Notes under the pieces: generated by a model
Database searches by the model: none
What the model was told of the DNA's origin: nothing
Seen by the model: the letters and a program-made list of their open reading frames with translations, nothing else
Part shown: positions 1-7,851 of the stretch, one piece after another
Layout of the letters: every line of letters starts with the position of its first letter
How positions within the stretch are numbered: position 1 is the stretch's first letter
Source of the DNA: Microbacterium sp. K24
GTDB taxonomy: Bacteria > Actinomycetota > Actinomycetes > Actinomycetales > Microbacteriaceae
Reading direction: 5' to 3'
Length of the DNA: 64,000 nt
Assembly (NCBI RefSeq): GCF_004794465.1
Contig: NZ_SSDJ01000067.1
Location: forward strand, 1-64,000
Made by a program: the position numbers and the translations under genes

Positions 1-26
1 ACCGCCCGTCGCGATCGCCAAGGTGA

Positions 27-42
27 CGTTTCACGTGAAACA
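27..42. promoter_or_regulatory. parS: parS centromere site 1
   Basis: The palindrome GTTTCACGTGAAAC lies at 28-41, matching the core of the conserved bacterial chromosomal parS (TGTTTCACGTGAAACA). The outer 5' base is C instead of T. It sits in tandem repeat unit 1. ParB, encoded at 2743, is the expected ligand. Confidence 0.95.
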
Positions 43-226
43 TCAGGCCGTTGAGTTGCCGATGTGCTCTCGCGGACGGTCGATCACGCGCGTTCACGGG
101 GCTTCACCGATGCGACCGACTCGAGACGTCTATTGCCGTGCCCCCTCGTCGGCGTCGAACCAACGGGTACATCACCCCGGTGCCCAGCGGGAGGGGGTCA
201 ACCGCCCGTCGCGATCGCCAAGGTGA

Positions 227-242
227 CGTTTCACGTGAAACA
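227..242. promoter_or_regulatory. parS: parS centromere site 2
   Basis: The same 14-bp core lies at 228-241, exactly 200 bp from site 1 and in an identical local context, because it belongs to tandem repeat unit 2. Confidence 0.95.
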
Positions 243-581
243 TCAGGTCGCTCAGTTGCCGATCTGCTCTCGCGCACCAGTCGATCACGCGCGTTCATGG
301 GGCTCTACCGATGCGACCGACTCGAGTCGTCTACTGCCGTGCCCCTCGTCGGCGTCGAACCAACGGGTGCATCACCCCGGCGCCCAGCGGGAGGGAGGGG
401 GTCTACCGCCCGTCGCGCCCGTCGTCGATCCACGCGCCCGTCGGGCCCCACCGATCCGACTGGCGCGAGACGGCTGCTCGCATACCCCTCAATCGGCGTC
501 GGGCTCGACGCGGAGATCACCCCGGCCCCAGCAGGAGGGCGTCACTACCATCCACCGCGCCCGTAGCGATCTCAAAGGCGA

Positions 582-597
582 CGTTTCACGTGAAACG
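582..597. promoter_or_regulatory. parS: parS centromere site 3
   Basis: The 14-bp core lies at 583-596 in tandem repeat unit 4, flanked by ACG on the left and GTCAGG on the right. Both outermost bases differ from the 16-bp consensus but the core is perfect. Confidence 0.93.
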
Positions 598-1214
598 TCA
601 GGATGCTCCGTTGCCGAACTGCTCTCGCGGACCAGTCGATCACGCGCCCACCGGGACCCACCGATCCGACCGATTCGAGACGGTTGCTGCCGTGCCCTCT
701 CATCGGCGTCGAGCTCAACGGGTGCATCCCCCCGTCCCCGGGGAGGGGCCTCATTCCGATCCATCGTGCTCCCGAAGCGGCGCCCACTATCGATGGTCGC
801 TGGGAACTCCCGTCGAGAAGGGTATTTCGATGCGGAAACCCGTCGGACAAACGTAGCTAGGGGGTCAGGTCGTGCGAACGCCGAGGCGGTATCCACAACC
901 GCACGACTGCATCACGCTCGCACCGGCGCGGGAGGACCGGGCCGGTCGACCGACGACACATCCCCACCCCAGCGGAGCTTCGCGACCGCGACAAGGCCGG
1001 GGCAGCCGCCCGAAGTATCTGTCCGCCACAGAGAGGCCGGATACCGTCGCGTTCCCGACCTCGGTGGCCTACTCGCGGCCCGATTCGCGATGGCTTCGCT
1101 CTTTGCCGGATCCCCGGGAGAGGTTGAAGGGCTGCGGAAACCCAGGCTGCCGTGGCGTTCGCGCAACGGCCGCGGGGGCCGATATCGATGGGGATCACCC
1201 TTCTGCGCGGCTGA

Positions 1215-1230
1215 CGTTTCACGTGAAACG
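1215..1230. promoter_or_regulatory. parS: parS centromere site 4
   Basis: A perfect 14-bp core lies at 1216-1229, outside the repeat array and in sequence unrelated to it. Confidence 0.93.
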
Positions 1231-1499
1231 CGCGTACAGCCAGTCGCCCGGGGCGCGAACCCAAGATCGTCCAGACCGCCGCCCGCGTTGACCCCCAGAC
1301 ACTTGGATCGCCAGCCGGGCACGCGGAACACGTCTCCGCCGCACCGAGATCCGACCGTGTCATCCGCGGATCCGTGAGGACAAGCTGCGAGGCGCAGGCT
1401 CCGCGACGGTCGGCGTTGCCCCCTATGCGCACGGCATCCGAGACCTGCCGATAACGCGCCGAGCTCCCCGACGTCGCGACCTACGCGGGCGGGAACCAA

Positions 1500-1515
1500 C
1501 GTTTCACGTGAAACA
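1500..1515. promoter_or_regulatory. parS: parS centromere site 5
   Basis: A perfect 14-bp core lies at 1501-1514 in the non-coding stretch upstream of parA. The right flank A matches the 16-bp consensus and the left flank C does not. Confidence 0.93.
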
Positions 1516-1623
1516 CCCGCGTCCTCCCTCCCGCTGACGAGGCGCAGTCGTCGAGCGAAGCGAGACGCTGCCGACGCCGTGTCGCACCAAAACCACGGAC
1601 GGCATGTCCGCAGCCGCTCGCCT

Positions 1624-1722
1624 GGGGAGTGGGATTGTTCCCTGAATGAGCATCGGGAGGGGCCCCCGCTTGCGGGGAGGGCACCCGCTCTGCGAATGAA
1701 GGGAAGCAATCCGCTCCCCGCC
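1624..1722. repeat. Palindromic intergenic repeat, copy 1
   Basis: This ~100-bp element has imperfectly complementary ends (GGGGAGTGGGATTGTTCCCT near 1624-1643, pairing with the segment near 1709-1720). Its interior shares the blocks GAGCATCGGGAGGGGCCC and ACCCGCTCTGCGA with a second copy at 6185-6275. It would fold into a long hairpin with inner GC-rich arms. No coding potential is conserved between the copies. Confidence 0.7.
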
Positions 1723-1816
1723 CCCTCGAGATCCCCACCGGAACTCCGCATAACCCCAGCCGCATCTCAACGTCCGCCTCAGCGATTAGAGTGGAACGCG
1801 GCCCCGAAAGGAGTGG

Positions 1817-2743
1817 ATGTTTCACGTGAAACAATCCGAAAAGGCATCATCGAACGAATCGTTCGGGATGGATACACCGCTCGCGCGGGAGCTCGCCGAC
1901 CTGTCCGCTCGACGCCGAGCGCTGGAATCCGCGAAGATCGAGTTCACGGGGGAGACCCGCGTCCTGACGGTCTCGAACCAGAAGGGCGGCGTGGGCAAGA
2001 CCACGACGGCCGTGAACGTCGCTTCTGCTCTCGCCGGTCTCGGCGCCAAGGTCCTGGTCATCGATCTCGATCCGCAGGGGAACGCCTCCACCGCTCTCGG
2101 TGTGCCGCACAGCGCCGAGATTCCCAGTGTCTACGACGTTCTCATCGAGGAATTCCCGCTCGCCGACATCGTGCAGCAGAGCCCCGAGGACCCGAATCTC
2201 TTCTGCGCGCCGAGCACCATCCACCTCGCCGGAGCCGAGATCGAGCTGGTCGCCCAGGTCGCGAGGGAGCATCGACTGCGTCGGGCGCTGGAGGAGTACC
2301 TCGTCGACAGTCCGATGGACTTCGTCATCATCGACTGCCCGCCGTCTCTCGGCCTGCTGACGATCAACGCCTTCACGGCGGCATCCGAGGTCTTCATCCC
2401 CATCCAGTGCGAGTACTACGCGCTCGAGGGTCTGAGTCAGCTGCTCGGCAGCATCCAGATGATCCAGAAGCATCTGAACCCTGCCTTGCATCTCTCGACG
2501 ATCCTGCTGACGATGTTCGACGGTCGCACCCGTCTCGCACAGCAGGTGGCTGACGAGGTGCGCACCCACTTCCCCGACCAGGTGCTGGAGACTGTGATCC
2601 CGCGCTCTGTGCGCGTGTCGGAGGCGCCGAGCTTCGGTCAGACGGTGATCGCCTACGACGGGCAATCCGCCGGGGCGATCGCATATCGCGAGGCCGCTGT
2701 CGAGATCGCGTCGCGCACCGCGACGCAGAGCAAGGAGAAATGA
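1817..2743 (+). CDS. parA: Chromosome partitioning ATPase ParA
   Basis: ParA (Soj) is a Walker-type ATPase that acts on the nucleoid with ParB-parS to segregate newly replicated origins. The 308-residue product has the deviant Walker A motif KGGVGKTT at residues 56-63, a DLDPQGN box near 83-89 and an IIDCPPS box near 168. About 45 residues precede the Walker domain, as in other actinobacterial homologues. The ATG at 1817 has AAAGGAG about 5 bases upstream. The first six codons are a complete parS site. The end overlaps the parB start region, so the two genes are translationally coupled. Confidence 0.97.
   Translation: MFHVKQSEKASSNESFGMDTPLARELADLSARRRALESAKIEFTGETRVLTVSNQKGGVGKTTTAVNVASALAGLGAKVLVIDLDPQGNASTALGVPHSAEIPSVYDVLIEEFPLADIVQQSPEDPNLFCAPSTIHLAGAEIELVAQVAREHRLRRALEEYLVDSPMDFVIIDCPPSLGLLTINAFTAASEVFIPIQCEYYALEGLSQLLGSIQMIQKHLNPALHLSTILLTMFDGRTRLAQQVADEVRTHFPDQVLETVIPRSVRVSEAPSFGQTVIAYDGQSAGAIAYREAAVEIASRTATQSKEK
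1818..1833. promoter_or_regulatory. parS: parS site 6, inside the parA start
   Basis: This is the only full 16-bp consensus site (TGTTTCACGTGAAACA) in the window. It begins at the second base of the parA ATG and encodes residues 1-6, MFHVKQ. ParB bound here would sit on the translation start region of parAB, which suggests direct feedback on the operon (inference). Confidence 0.95.
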
Positions 2744-3711
2744 TGGCGAAGCGCACTGGACTGGGTCGGGGCATCGGTGCCCTGATCCCTACGGCCGATC
2801 AGGCGGAGCGTCCTGTCGACGTGTTCTTCCCGGGGGCGAACCTCCGCCCGAGCGAGGACCAGGTCAGCACGGTCGCGCGTGAGCAGGAGGAGTTGGCGGC
2901 TGTTCCCGGCATCCATCTCGTTCAGGTCAACCCGAACAGCATCGTGCCGAACCCGCGTCAGCCTCGCACGCATTTCAATCCTGAGGATCTCGCCGAACTG
3001 GTGCACAGCGTCCGTGAGTTCGGTGTGCTGCAGCCGGTCGTCGTCCGCAAGAACAGCGACGGCGAGTACGAGCTGATCATGGGGGAGCGGCGGACGCGCG
3101 CCGCCCGCGAGGCCGGGCTCGAGACCATCCCGGTGATCGTGCGGGAGACCGCGGATGAGGATCTCCTCCGCGACGCCCTTCTCGAGAACCTGCACCGCTC
3201 CGAGCTCAACCCGCTCGAAGAGGCCTCTGCCTACCAGCAGCTGCTCGAGGATTTCGGCATCACCCAGGAAGAGCTCGCGACGCGGATCGGGCGCTCGCGT
3301 CCGCAGATCAGCAACACGATCCGCCTGCTGAAGCTCCCTGTGCCCGTGCAGCAGCGCGTCGCAGCGGGTGTGCTCACGGCCGGTCACGCACGCGCCATCC
3401 TGAGCCTCGACACCCCCGAGGCGATGCAGCGTCTGGCCGACAAGGTCGTGAACGAGGATCTCTCGGTGCGAGCCACGGAAGAGGCCGCGAAGTCGCAGCC
3501 GACCGCTGCGGGGAAGAGCCCGAAGCCGACTCCCGGGGCCCGTCGCGCCTACCTCGACGAGGTCGCCGGCAAGCTCGGTGACCGACTGAACACCCGCGTG
3601 AAGATCGCATTGGGAGCACGTAAAGGCCAGGTCACGATCGATTTCGCTTCCATTCAGGATCTGAACCGCATCCTCGAGGAGATCGGCGAAGAAGGATACG
3701 GGAAGCGCTGA
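2743..3711 (+). CDS. parB: Chromosome partitioning protein ParB
   Basis: ParB is the parS-binding CTPase that loads at the origin-proximal sites and spreads over flanking DNA. The product begins MAKRTGLGRGIGALIP, a typical actinobacterial ParB N-terminus that contacts ParA. It continues with the CTP-binding GERRTRAAREAG motif (about residues 110-121), a helix-turn-helix around ITQEELATRIGRSRPQISNTI (about 168-188) and a C-terminal dimerisation region. Two ATGs overlap at ATGATGG (2740 and 2743). The second is better spaced from AAGGAG at 2732-2737, so it is preferred. The parA stop is embedded in the junction. Confidence 0.97.
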   Translation: MAKRTGLGRGIGALIPTADQAERPVDVFFPGANLRPSEDQVSTVAREQEELAAVPGIHLVQVNPNSIVPNPRQPRTHFNPEDLAELVHSVREFGVLQPVVVRKNSDGEYELIMGERRTRAAREAGLETIPVIVRETADEDLLRDALLENLHRSELNPLEEASAYQQLLEDFGITQEELATRIGRSRPQISNTIRLLKLPVPVQQRVAAGVLTAGHARAILSLDTPEAMQRLADKVVNEDLSVRATEEAAKSQPTAAGKSPKPTPGARRAYLDEVAGKLGDRLNTRVKIALGARKGQVTIDFASIQDLNRILEEIGEEGYGKR

Positions 3712-3772
3712 TCCGCGCGTCGGCACACCGAGAGGCCTAGACTCGCGTCACCAGATGTCGAGGAGGGGCACA

Positions 3773-5221
3773 ATGTCGCGCACACAACCCGGATCAGCCA
3801 TTCGAGGCCGCGTCATCGCGGTCAGCATCGCCGCCGCTCTCGGCGGCTTCCTGTTCGGCTTCGACACCGCCGTCATCAACGGCGCGGTCGATGCTCTGGC
3901 CGGCAGCCAGTCGGGCTTCGACCTCGGCGTGGGGCTCAAGGGCTTCGCAGTGTCGTCGGCGCTGATCGGCTGCGCAGTGGGCGCCTGGTTCGCCGGTCCT
4001 CTCGCCAATCGCTTCGGTCGCATCCCGGTGATGGTCGTCGCGGCCGTGCTGTTCCTGCTCTCGTCTCTGGGCTCCGGTTTCGCGTTCGGGGTCGTCGACC
4101 TGATCTTCTGGCGCGTCATCGGCGGACTCGGCGTGGGAGCGGCATCCGTCATCGCTCCGGCGTACATCGCCGAGGTCTCGCCGGCGAACATCCGCGGGCG
4201 ACTCGGGTCTCTGCAGCAGCTGGCGATCGTCACGGGTATCTTCATCGCCCTGCTCTCCGACGCGATGCTCGCCAACGTCGCCGGGGGAGCGGCGGAGCCG
4301 CTCTGGGGTCTTGACGCGTGGCGCTGGATGTTCATCGCCGGTGCGGTCCCCTCGATCGTCTACGGCGCCATATCGCTGAGGCTCCCGGAATCTCCGCGAT
4401 ACCTGGTCGCGAAGGGCGAGCTCGAGAAGGCATCCGAGGTGCTGACGACCGTCACCGGGGCGATCGACGTGAAGGCGAAGATCGAGGAGATCACCGGCAC
4501 GCTCAACACCGAGCGCTCCGAGTCTCTGCGCGATCTGCGCGGCAACCGGCTCGGGCTGAAGCCGATCGTCTGGGTCGGCATCCTGCTCTCGGTGTTCCAG
4601 CAGTTCGTCGGCATCAACGTGATCTTCTACTACTCCACGACGCTGTGGCAGTCCGTCGGTTTCGGGGAGTCGGAAGCTCTGCTGATCACCGTGATCACCT
4701 CGGTGACGAACATCGTGGTGACGATCATCGCGATCCTGCTCGTCGACCGCGTCGGCCGGCGGATCATGCTGCTGGTGGGCTCGGTCGGCATGACGCTGAC
4801 GCTCGGACTGATGGCGCTCGCCTTCTCGTTCGGCACCCTGGACGCTCAGGGGGCGGTGACGCTGCCCGATCCGTGGTCGACGGTAGCGCTGATCTGCGCC
4901 AACGGCTTCGTGGTGTTCTTCGGAGCGACGTGGGGGCCGCTGGTCTGGGTTCTCCTGGGCGAGATGTTCCCGAACTCGATCCGCGCGGGAGCGCTCGCGG
5001 TGGCCGCTGCAGCCCAGTGGGTCGCGAACTTCTTCATCTCGACGACCTTCCCGGCCTTCTCGGCGATCGGGCTCCCCTTCGCCTACGGGTTCTACGCGTT
5101 CTTCGCGCTGCTGTCGTTCTTCTTCGTGTACTTCAAGGTCGCGGAGACCAAGGGCAAAGAGCTCGAGGATATGCGCGAAGACACGAAGGTCGAGCGCCGG
5201 CGGCGTCCCAGTCGGACGTAG
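3773..5221 (+). CDS. MFS sugar porter (sugar:proton symporter family)
   Basis: The 482-residue, 12-helix transporter of the major facilitator sugar porter subfamily probably imports a monosaccharide or polyol with protons. Signatures include GGFLFGFDTAVINGA in helix 1, NRFGRIP in the helix 2-3 loop, PESPRYL before the central loop, QQFVGINVIFYYS in helix 7, VDRVGRR in the 8-9 loop and a terminal AETKGKELEDM (the family usually has PETKG). The ATG at 3773 follows AGGAGG by about 6 bases and is preferred to the in-frame ATG at 3755, which lies upstream of that site. The substrate cannot be read from sequence. Confidence 0.93.
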   Translation: MSRTQPGSAIRGRVIAVSIAAALGGFLFGFDTAVINGAVDALAGSQSGFDLGVGLKGFAVSSALIGCAVGAWFAGPLANRFGRIPVMVVAAVLFLLSSLGSGFAFGVVDLIFWRVIGGLGVGAASVIAPAYIAEVSPANIRGRLGSLQQLAIVTGIFIALLSDAMLANVAGGAAEPLWGLDAWRWMFIAGAVPSIVYGAISLRLPESPRYLVAKGELEKASEVLTTVTGAIDVKAKIEEITGTLNTERSESLRDLRGNRLGLKPIVWVGILLSVFQQFVGINVIFYYSTTLWQSVGFGESEALLITVITSVTNIVVTIIAILLVDRVGRRIMLLVGSVGMTLTLGLMALAFSFGTLDAQGAVTLPDPWSTVALICANGFVVFFGATWGPLVWVLLGEMFPNSIRAGALAVAAAAQWVANFFISTTFPAFSAIGLPFAYGFYAFFALLSFFFVYFKVAETKGKELEDMREDTKVERRRRPSRT

Positions 5222-5230
5222 GCTGGAAGC

Positions 5231-5569
5231 ATGTCCGAGTCCGTTCAGCGCCGCGCCAGCCTCGAAGTGCTGCGTGCGGAAGCCGCCGACGAACTCGCCG
5301 TGCTGATCCAGGAGCGTCTCCTCGGCGGCGAGGATCCGTGGGATTTCATGGAGGAGCTGCCGAGCGTCGATGAGCTCGTCGTCTACCTGCTGAGGGCCGA
5401 CAACATCAATGCCAATGACGGCGTGCGTCCGAACGCCGCGCGTCACTATCGGGTGCTGCGCCAGATCGCGTTGGAGTATCCCGAATTGACGCCGGCCGTG
5501 TGGGGGCTGCTCGACGAGAAGCAGCGTCACCGCCGTTGGGACCCGACGGTCGCCGACCGCTCGTCCTGA
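5231..5569 (+). CDS. Small conserved hypothetical protein
   Basis: This 112-residue soluble, charged and mostly helical protein begins MSESVQRRASLEVLRAEAAD. No catalytic motif, signal peptide or membrane segment is visible. The sequence ends in KQRHRRWDPTVADRSS. It starts 9 bases after the transporter stop and is followed 1 base later by the GrpB-like gene, so the three are probably co-transcribed. I do not recognise the family. Confidence 0.7.
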   Translation: MSESVQRRASLEVLRAEAADELAVLIQERLLGGEDPWDFMEELPSVDELVVYLLRADNINANDGVRPNAARHYRVLRQIALEYPELTPAVWGLLDEKQRHRRWDPTVADRSS

Positions 5570-5570
5570 C

Positions 5571-6098
5571 ATGCCCCGGATGCTGGTGCAGTACGACCCG
5601 CGCTGGCCGGAGCTCTTCGAGGAGATCGCGGCGGAGCTGCGCGCCCACGGCGATCCGTCCTGGGCGATCGAGCACATCGGCTCGACCGCGGTTCCGGGTA
5701 TGCGCGCCAAGCCCATCATCGACCTCGCGGTGCGCATCGAGAGTGCGGAGGACTTCGAGGCGCATCGTCCGGCTCTCGAGTCGCTCGGCTGGCGCCTCGG
5801 CAGCAGCGTGCAGAGCCACCCGGTGATGGTGTTCGAGCGCGACGGCGTCCGCACGCGCATCGCGCACTTCTTCGCGGCGTCAGACTGGGAGACCGTGAAC
5901 CAACGCATCCTGCGCGACTGGCTTCGTGCTCACCCCGAGGATGCCGACCGCTACACCCACGCGAAGTGCGACGCCGTGGCCGCCGCCGCCCGCGGCACCT
6001 CGACCTACAACGCCGCCAAGACCCCCGTCATCCAGCACCTTGTCGACCGCGCCCGCGACGCCCGAGGCCTCCCGTCCGTCCCCGTCTCCGACAAGTAG
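5571..6098 (+). CDS. GrpB-family (UPF0157) nucleotidyltransferase-fold protein
   Basis: The 175-residue protein has the GrpB hallmark HIGSTAVPGMRAKPIIDLAV at about residues 36-55. The family has a minimal nucleotidyltransferase fold with the conserved GST and an Asp in the PIID strand. Related domains are fused to dephospho-CoA kinase in some actinobacteria, but the activity of stand-alone members is not established. The start at 5571 lies 1 base after the preceding stop, implying coupling. It is followed by an intergenic zone rich in palindromes. Confidence 0.88.
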   Translation: MPRMLVQYDPRWPELFEEIAAELRAHGDPSWAIEHIGSTAVPGMRAKPIIDLAVRIESAEDFEAHRPALESLGWRLGSSVQSHPVMVFERDGVRTRIAHFFAASDWETVNQRILRDWLRAHPEDADRYTHAKCDAVAAAARGTSTYNAAKTPVIQHLVDRARDARGLPSVPVSDK

Positions 6099-6184
6099 CG
6101 CTGGACACCTATCCCTGACTCAGCCTCCCGCATCACAACCTCTGTGGCCTTCACCCGCAGCACTGCGCCCGTCCGCGTAGCGCA

Positions 6185-6275
6185 GGGCGCAGGGATGTTC
6201 CCCGAACGAGCATCGGGAGGGGCCCGCGCAGCGGGAGGGAACCCGCTCTGCGAGAGAGGGGACATCCCTGCGCCC
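6185..6275. repeat. Palindromic intergenic repeat, copy 2
   Basis: The ends are nearly perfect inverted arms: 6185-6203 (GGGCGCAGGGATGTTCCCC) pairs with 6258-6275, with a single bulged T. The interior shares GAGCATCGGGAGGGGCCC and ACCCGCTCTGCGA with the copy at 1624-1722. The arms differ between copies yet remain self-complementary, suggesting selection on folding (inference). Confidence 0.75.
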
Positions 6276-6283
6276 GGAACCCC

Positions 6284-6315
6284 GCGTTTCGTCTCGCTCC
6301 GCTCGCTCAACGACC
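6284..6315. repeat. Single arm of the CGTTTCGTCTCG...CTCGCTCAACGA repeat
   Basis: One arm, GCGTTTCGTCTCGCTCCGCT then CGCTCAACGACC, is present. It matches the arms of the complete inverted copies at 51771-51843 and 63806-63877, with a degraded relative at 1547-1568. Confidence 0.8.
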
Positions 6316-6335
6316 GACAACGGGGCCGGACACAG

Positions 6336-6367
6336 AAAAGGCCGCCACCTCCGAGGAGGTGACGGCC
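6336..6367 (-). terminator. Intrinsic terminator of trxA
   Basis: Read on the minus strand, a 13-bp stem (GGCCGTCACCTCC pairing with GGAGGTGGCGGCC, one mismatch) with a 2-base loop is followed by TTTT. It lies 19 bases after the trxA stop. Confidence 0.9.
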
Positions 6368-6385
6368 CTGCTGGGTCTCAGAGGA

Positions 6386-6709
6386 TCAGCCGATGAATGC
6401 GGCGAGGTCCTTCTCGAGCGCGAACTTGGGCTTGGCGCCGATGATGGTCGTCTTGACCTCACCGCCGTCGAACACCTTCATCGCCGGGATCGACGTGATC
6501 TGGTACTTCATCGCGAGCTCGGGGTTCTCGTCGACGTTGAGCTTGAGGATGGTGATCTTGTCGGGGTTGTCGGCCTGGATCTCGTCCAGAACCGGCGCGA
6601 CCATACGACAGGGACCGCACCACTCGGCCCAGAAGTCCACCAGCACGGGACCGTCGGCCTGCAGGACGTCCTGTTCCCAGGTCGCCTGGCTCGTAGCCTT
6701 TGCACTCAT
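6386..6709 (-). CDS. trxA: Thioredoxin
   Basis: The 107-residue cytosolic thioredoxin has the redox-active WCGPC motif at residues 30-34, the cis-proline loop TSIPAM and the usual length. It reduces protein disulfides and is recharged by the thioredoxin reductase encoded directly upstream on the same strand (6777-7751). The 67-base gap to trxB suggests co-transcription. A clear hairpin terminator follows. Confidence 0.97.
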   Translation of the reverse strand: MSAKATSQATWEQDVLQADGPVLVDFWAEWCGPCRMVAPVLDEIQADNPDKITILKLNVDENPELAMKYQITSIPAMKVFDGGEVKTTIIGAKPKFALEKDLAAFIG

Positions 6710-6776
6710 CAGAGTTCTCCTTGATTCGAGGTTCGTCCGTTACAACAGCGGACGAGGTGAAAGTGTTCCCGCGCGC

Positions 6777-7751
6777 TCACGCGGTGAGGACTTCGGCGGC
6801 CTCCGCAGCGGGGACCTCGACCGAGGCGTCCTCGAGATCGGCGAGGAAGTGCTCCGCGTCGAGGGCCGCGACCGTGCCCGTGCCGGCAGCCGTGATGGCC
6901 TGACGGTAGGTCGGGTCGATGACGTCTCCGGCGGCGAAGACGCCCGGCACCGAGGTGACCGACGAGCGGCCGTCGACCCAGATCGTGCCCTCGGCGGTCA
7001 GCTTCAGCTTGTCGTGCACGAGGTGCGTGCGCGGGTCGTTGCCGATCGCGATGAACAGGCCGTCGAGCGGAAGGTCGCTCAGCGTGCCGTCGACGGTGTT
7101 GCGCAGCTGCACGCCGCTGACGGAGTCGCCACCGAGCACCTCGGCGACCTCGCTGTTCCACACGAACTCGATCTTCTCGTTCGCGAACGCGCGCTCCTGC
7201 ATGATCTTCGAGGCGCGCAGCGTGTCCTTGCGGTGGATCACGTAGACCTTGTCGGCGAAGCGGGTGAGGAACGTGGCCTCTTCCATGGCGGAGTCGCCGC
7301 CGCCGACGACCGCGATCGTCTTCTGGCGGAAGAAGAACCCGTCGCAGGTGGCGCACCAGGAGACGCCGTAGCCCGAGAGGCGCTCTTCGCCGTCGATGTG
7401 GAGCTTGCGATAGGCGGAGCCGGTGGCGTAGATCAGGGTCTGTGTCTCGTGCACCGCGCCGCTGCCGAGCGTGACCGTCTTGACCGGGCCGTCGAGCTGC
7501 AGGTCGGTGACGTCGTCGTAGAGCACCTCGGTGCCGAACTTCTCTGCCTGCTCCTGGAACTTCGCCATGAGCTCGGGGCCCTGGATGCCCTCGGGGAAGC
7601 CCGGGTAGTTCTCGACCTCGGTGGTGTTCATCAGCTCGCCGCCGACCTCGACCGAGCTCGCGATGAGCAGCGGCTTGAGGTTCGCGCGGGCAGCGTAGAT
7701 GGCGGCCGTGAAGCCGGCAGGGCCGGAACCGATGATGATGACCTGACGCAT
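6777..7751 (-). CDS. trxB: Thioredoxin reductase
   Basis: The 324-residue NADPH-dependent flavoprotein regenerates reduced thioredoxin. The FAD-binding GSGPAG motif is at residues 8-13, the catalytic CATC at 133-136 and an NADPH-binding GGGDSA motif near 155-160. A second FAD motif, GVFAAGDV, lies near residue 275. The C-terminus has a short Ala/Glu-rich tail. It sits in the actinobacterial trxA-trxB-murJ neighbourhood. A sigma factor gene (sigM), often found between trxB and murJ in relatives, is absent here. Confidence 0.97.
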   Translation of the reverse strand: MRQVIIIGSGPAGFTAAIYAARANLKPLLIASSVEVGGELMNTTEVENYPGFPEGIQGPELMAKFQEQAEKFGTEVLYDDVTDLQLDGPVKTVTLGSGAVHETQTLIYATGSAYRKLHIDGEERLSGYGVSWCATCDGFFFRQKTIAVVGGGDSAMEEATFLTRFADKVYVIHRKDTLRASKIMQERAFANEKIEFVWNSEVAEVLGGDSVSGVQLRNTVDGTLSDLPLDGLFIAIGNDPRTHLVHDKLKLTAEGTIWVDGRSSVTSVPGVFAAGDVIDPTYRQAITAAGTGTVAALDAEHFLADLEDASVEVPAAEAAEVLTA

Positions 7752-7851
7752 GTGCTCTCCGTCTGAGAAAAGGGATCCGTCGAAAGACGGCCCGAGTACT
7801 TCAACCCATGGTAACCGCGCGGCATTCCCTGCGCCGAGTGCCGGGCGGGAG

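Larger units (their letters stand above)
1..755. repeat. Tandem ~200-bp repeat array carrying parS
   Basis: About four head-to-tail copies are visible, starting at 1, 201, 405 and 554. Copies 1 and 2 (200 and 204 bp) are identical over their first ~46 bases, which include parS, and closely similar after that. Copy 3 is shortened to ~149 bp and has lost the parS-containing part. Copy 4 is more diverged but keeps parS. Shared landmarks in each copy are a GATCACGCGC-like block, a CGACTCGAGACG-like block and a G-rich end. Position 1 falls exactly on a unit boundary, so the array may continue to the left. No coding frame is conserved between units. Confidence 0.85.
756..1816. other. Gene-poor stretch between the repeat array and parA
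   Basis: Apart from parS sites 4 and 5 and two repeat fragments (1547-1568 and 1624-1722), no convincing gene was found here. Open frames exist on both strands, but they have no ribosome binding site or recognisable domain, and they run through palindromes. The last ~80 bases hold the parA leader with AAAGGAG at about 1806-1812. In relatives rsmG usually lies directly upstream of parA; it is not present here and is presumably to the left of the window. Confidence 0.6.
6099..6385. other. Convergent intergenic zone with repeats
   Basis: This stretch separates the plus-strand GrpB-like gene from minus-strand trxA. It contains palindromic repeat copy 2, one arm of the CGTTGAGCGAGCGAAGCGAG repeat family and the trxA terminator. 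Nothing in it looks coding. Confidence 0.75.

Noticed and set aside
1-755. CRISPR array
   Set aside because: Repeat units are ~200 bp with no short repeat/unique spacer alternation and no cas genes in the window.
64-1432. Long open frames on both strands across the parS region
   Set aside because: They have no ribosome site or known domain, are mutually overlapping, and repeat with the tandem units. parS itself reads as FHVKH or VSRET in several frames, a typical spurious-ORF pattern.
1579-2553. Alternative 324-residue plus-strand frame overlapping parA
   Set aside because: Arg-rich translation in the +1 frame of parA; parA has the ribosome site and full motifs.
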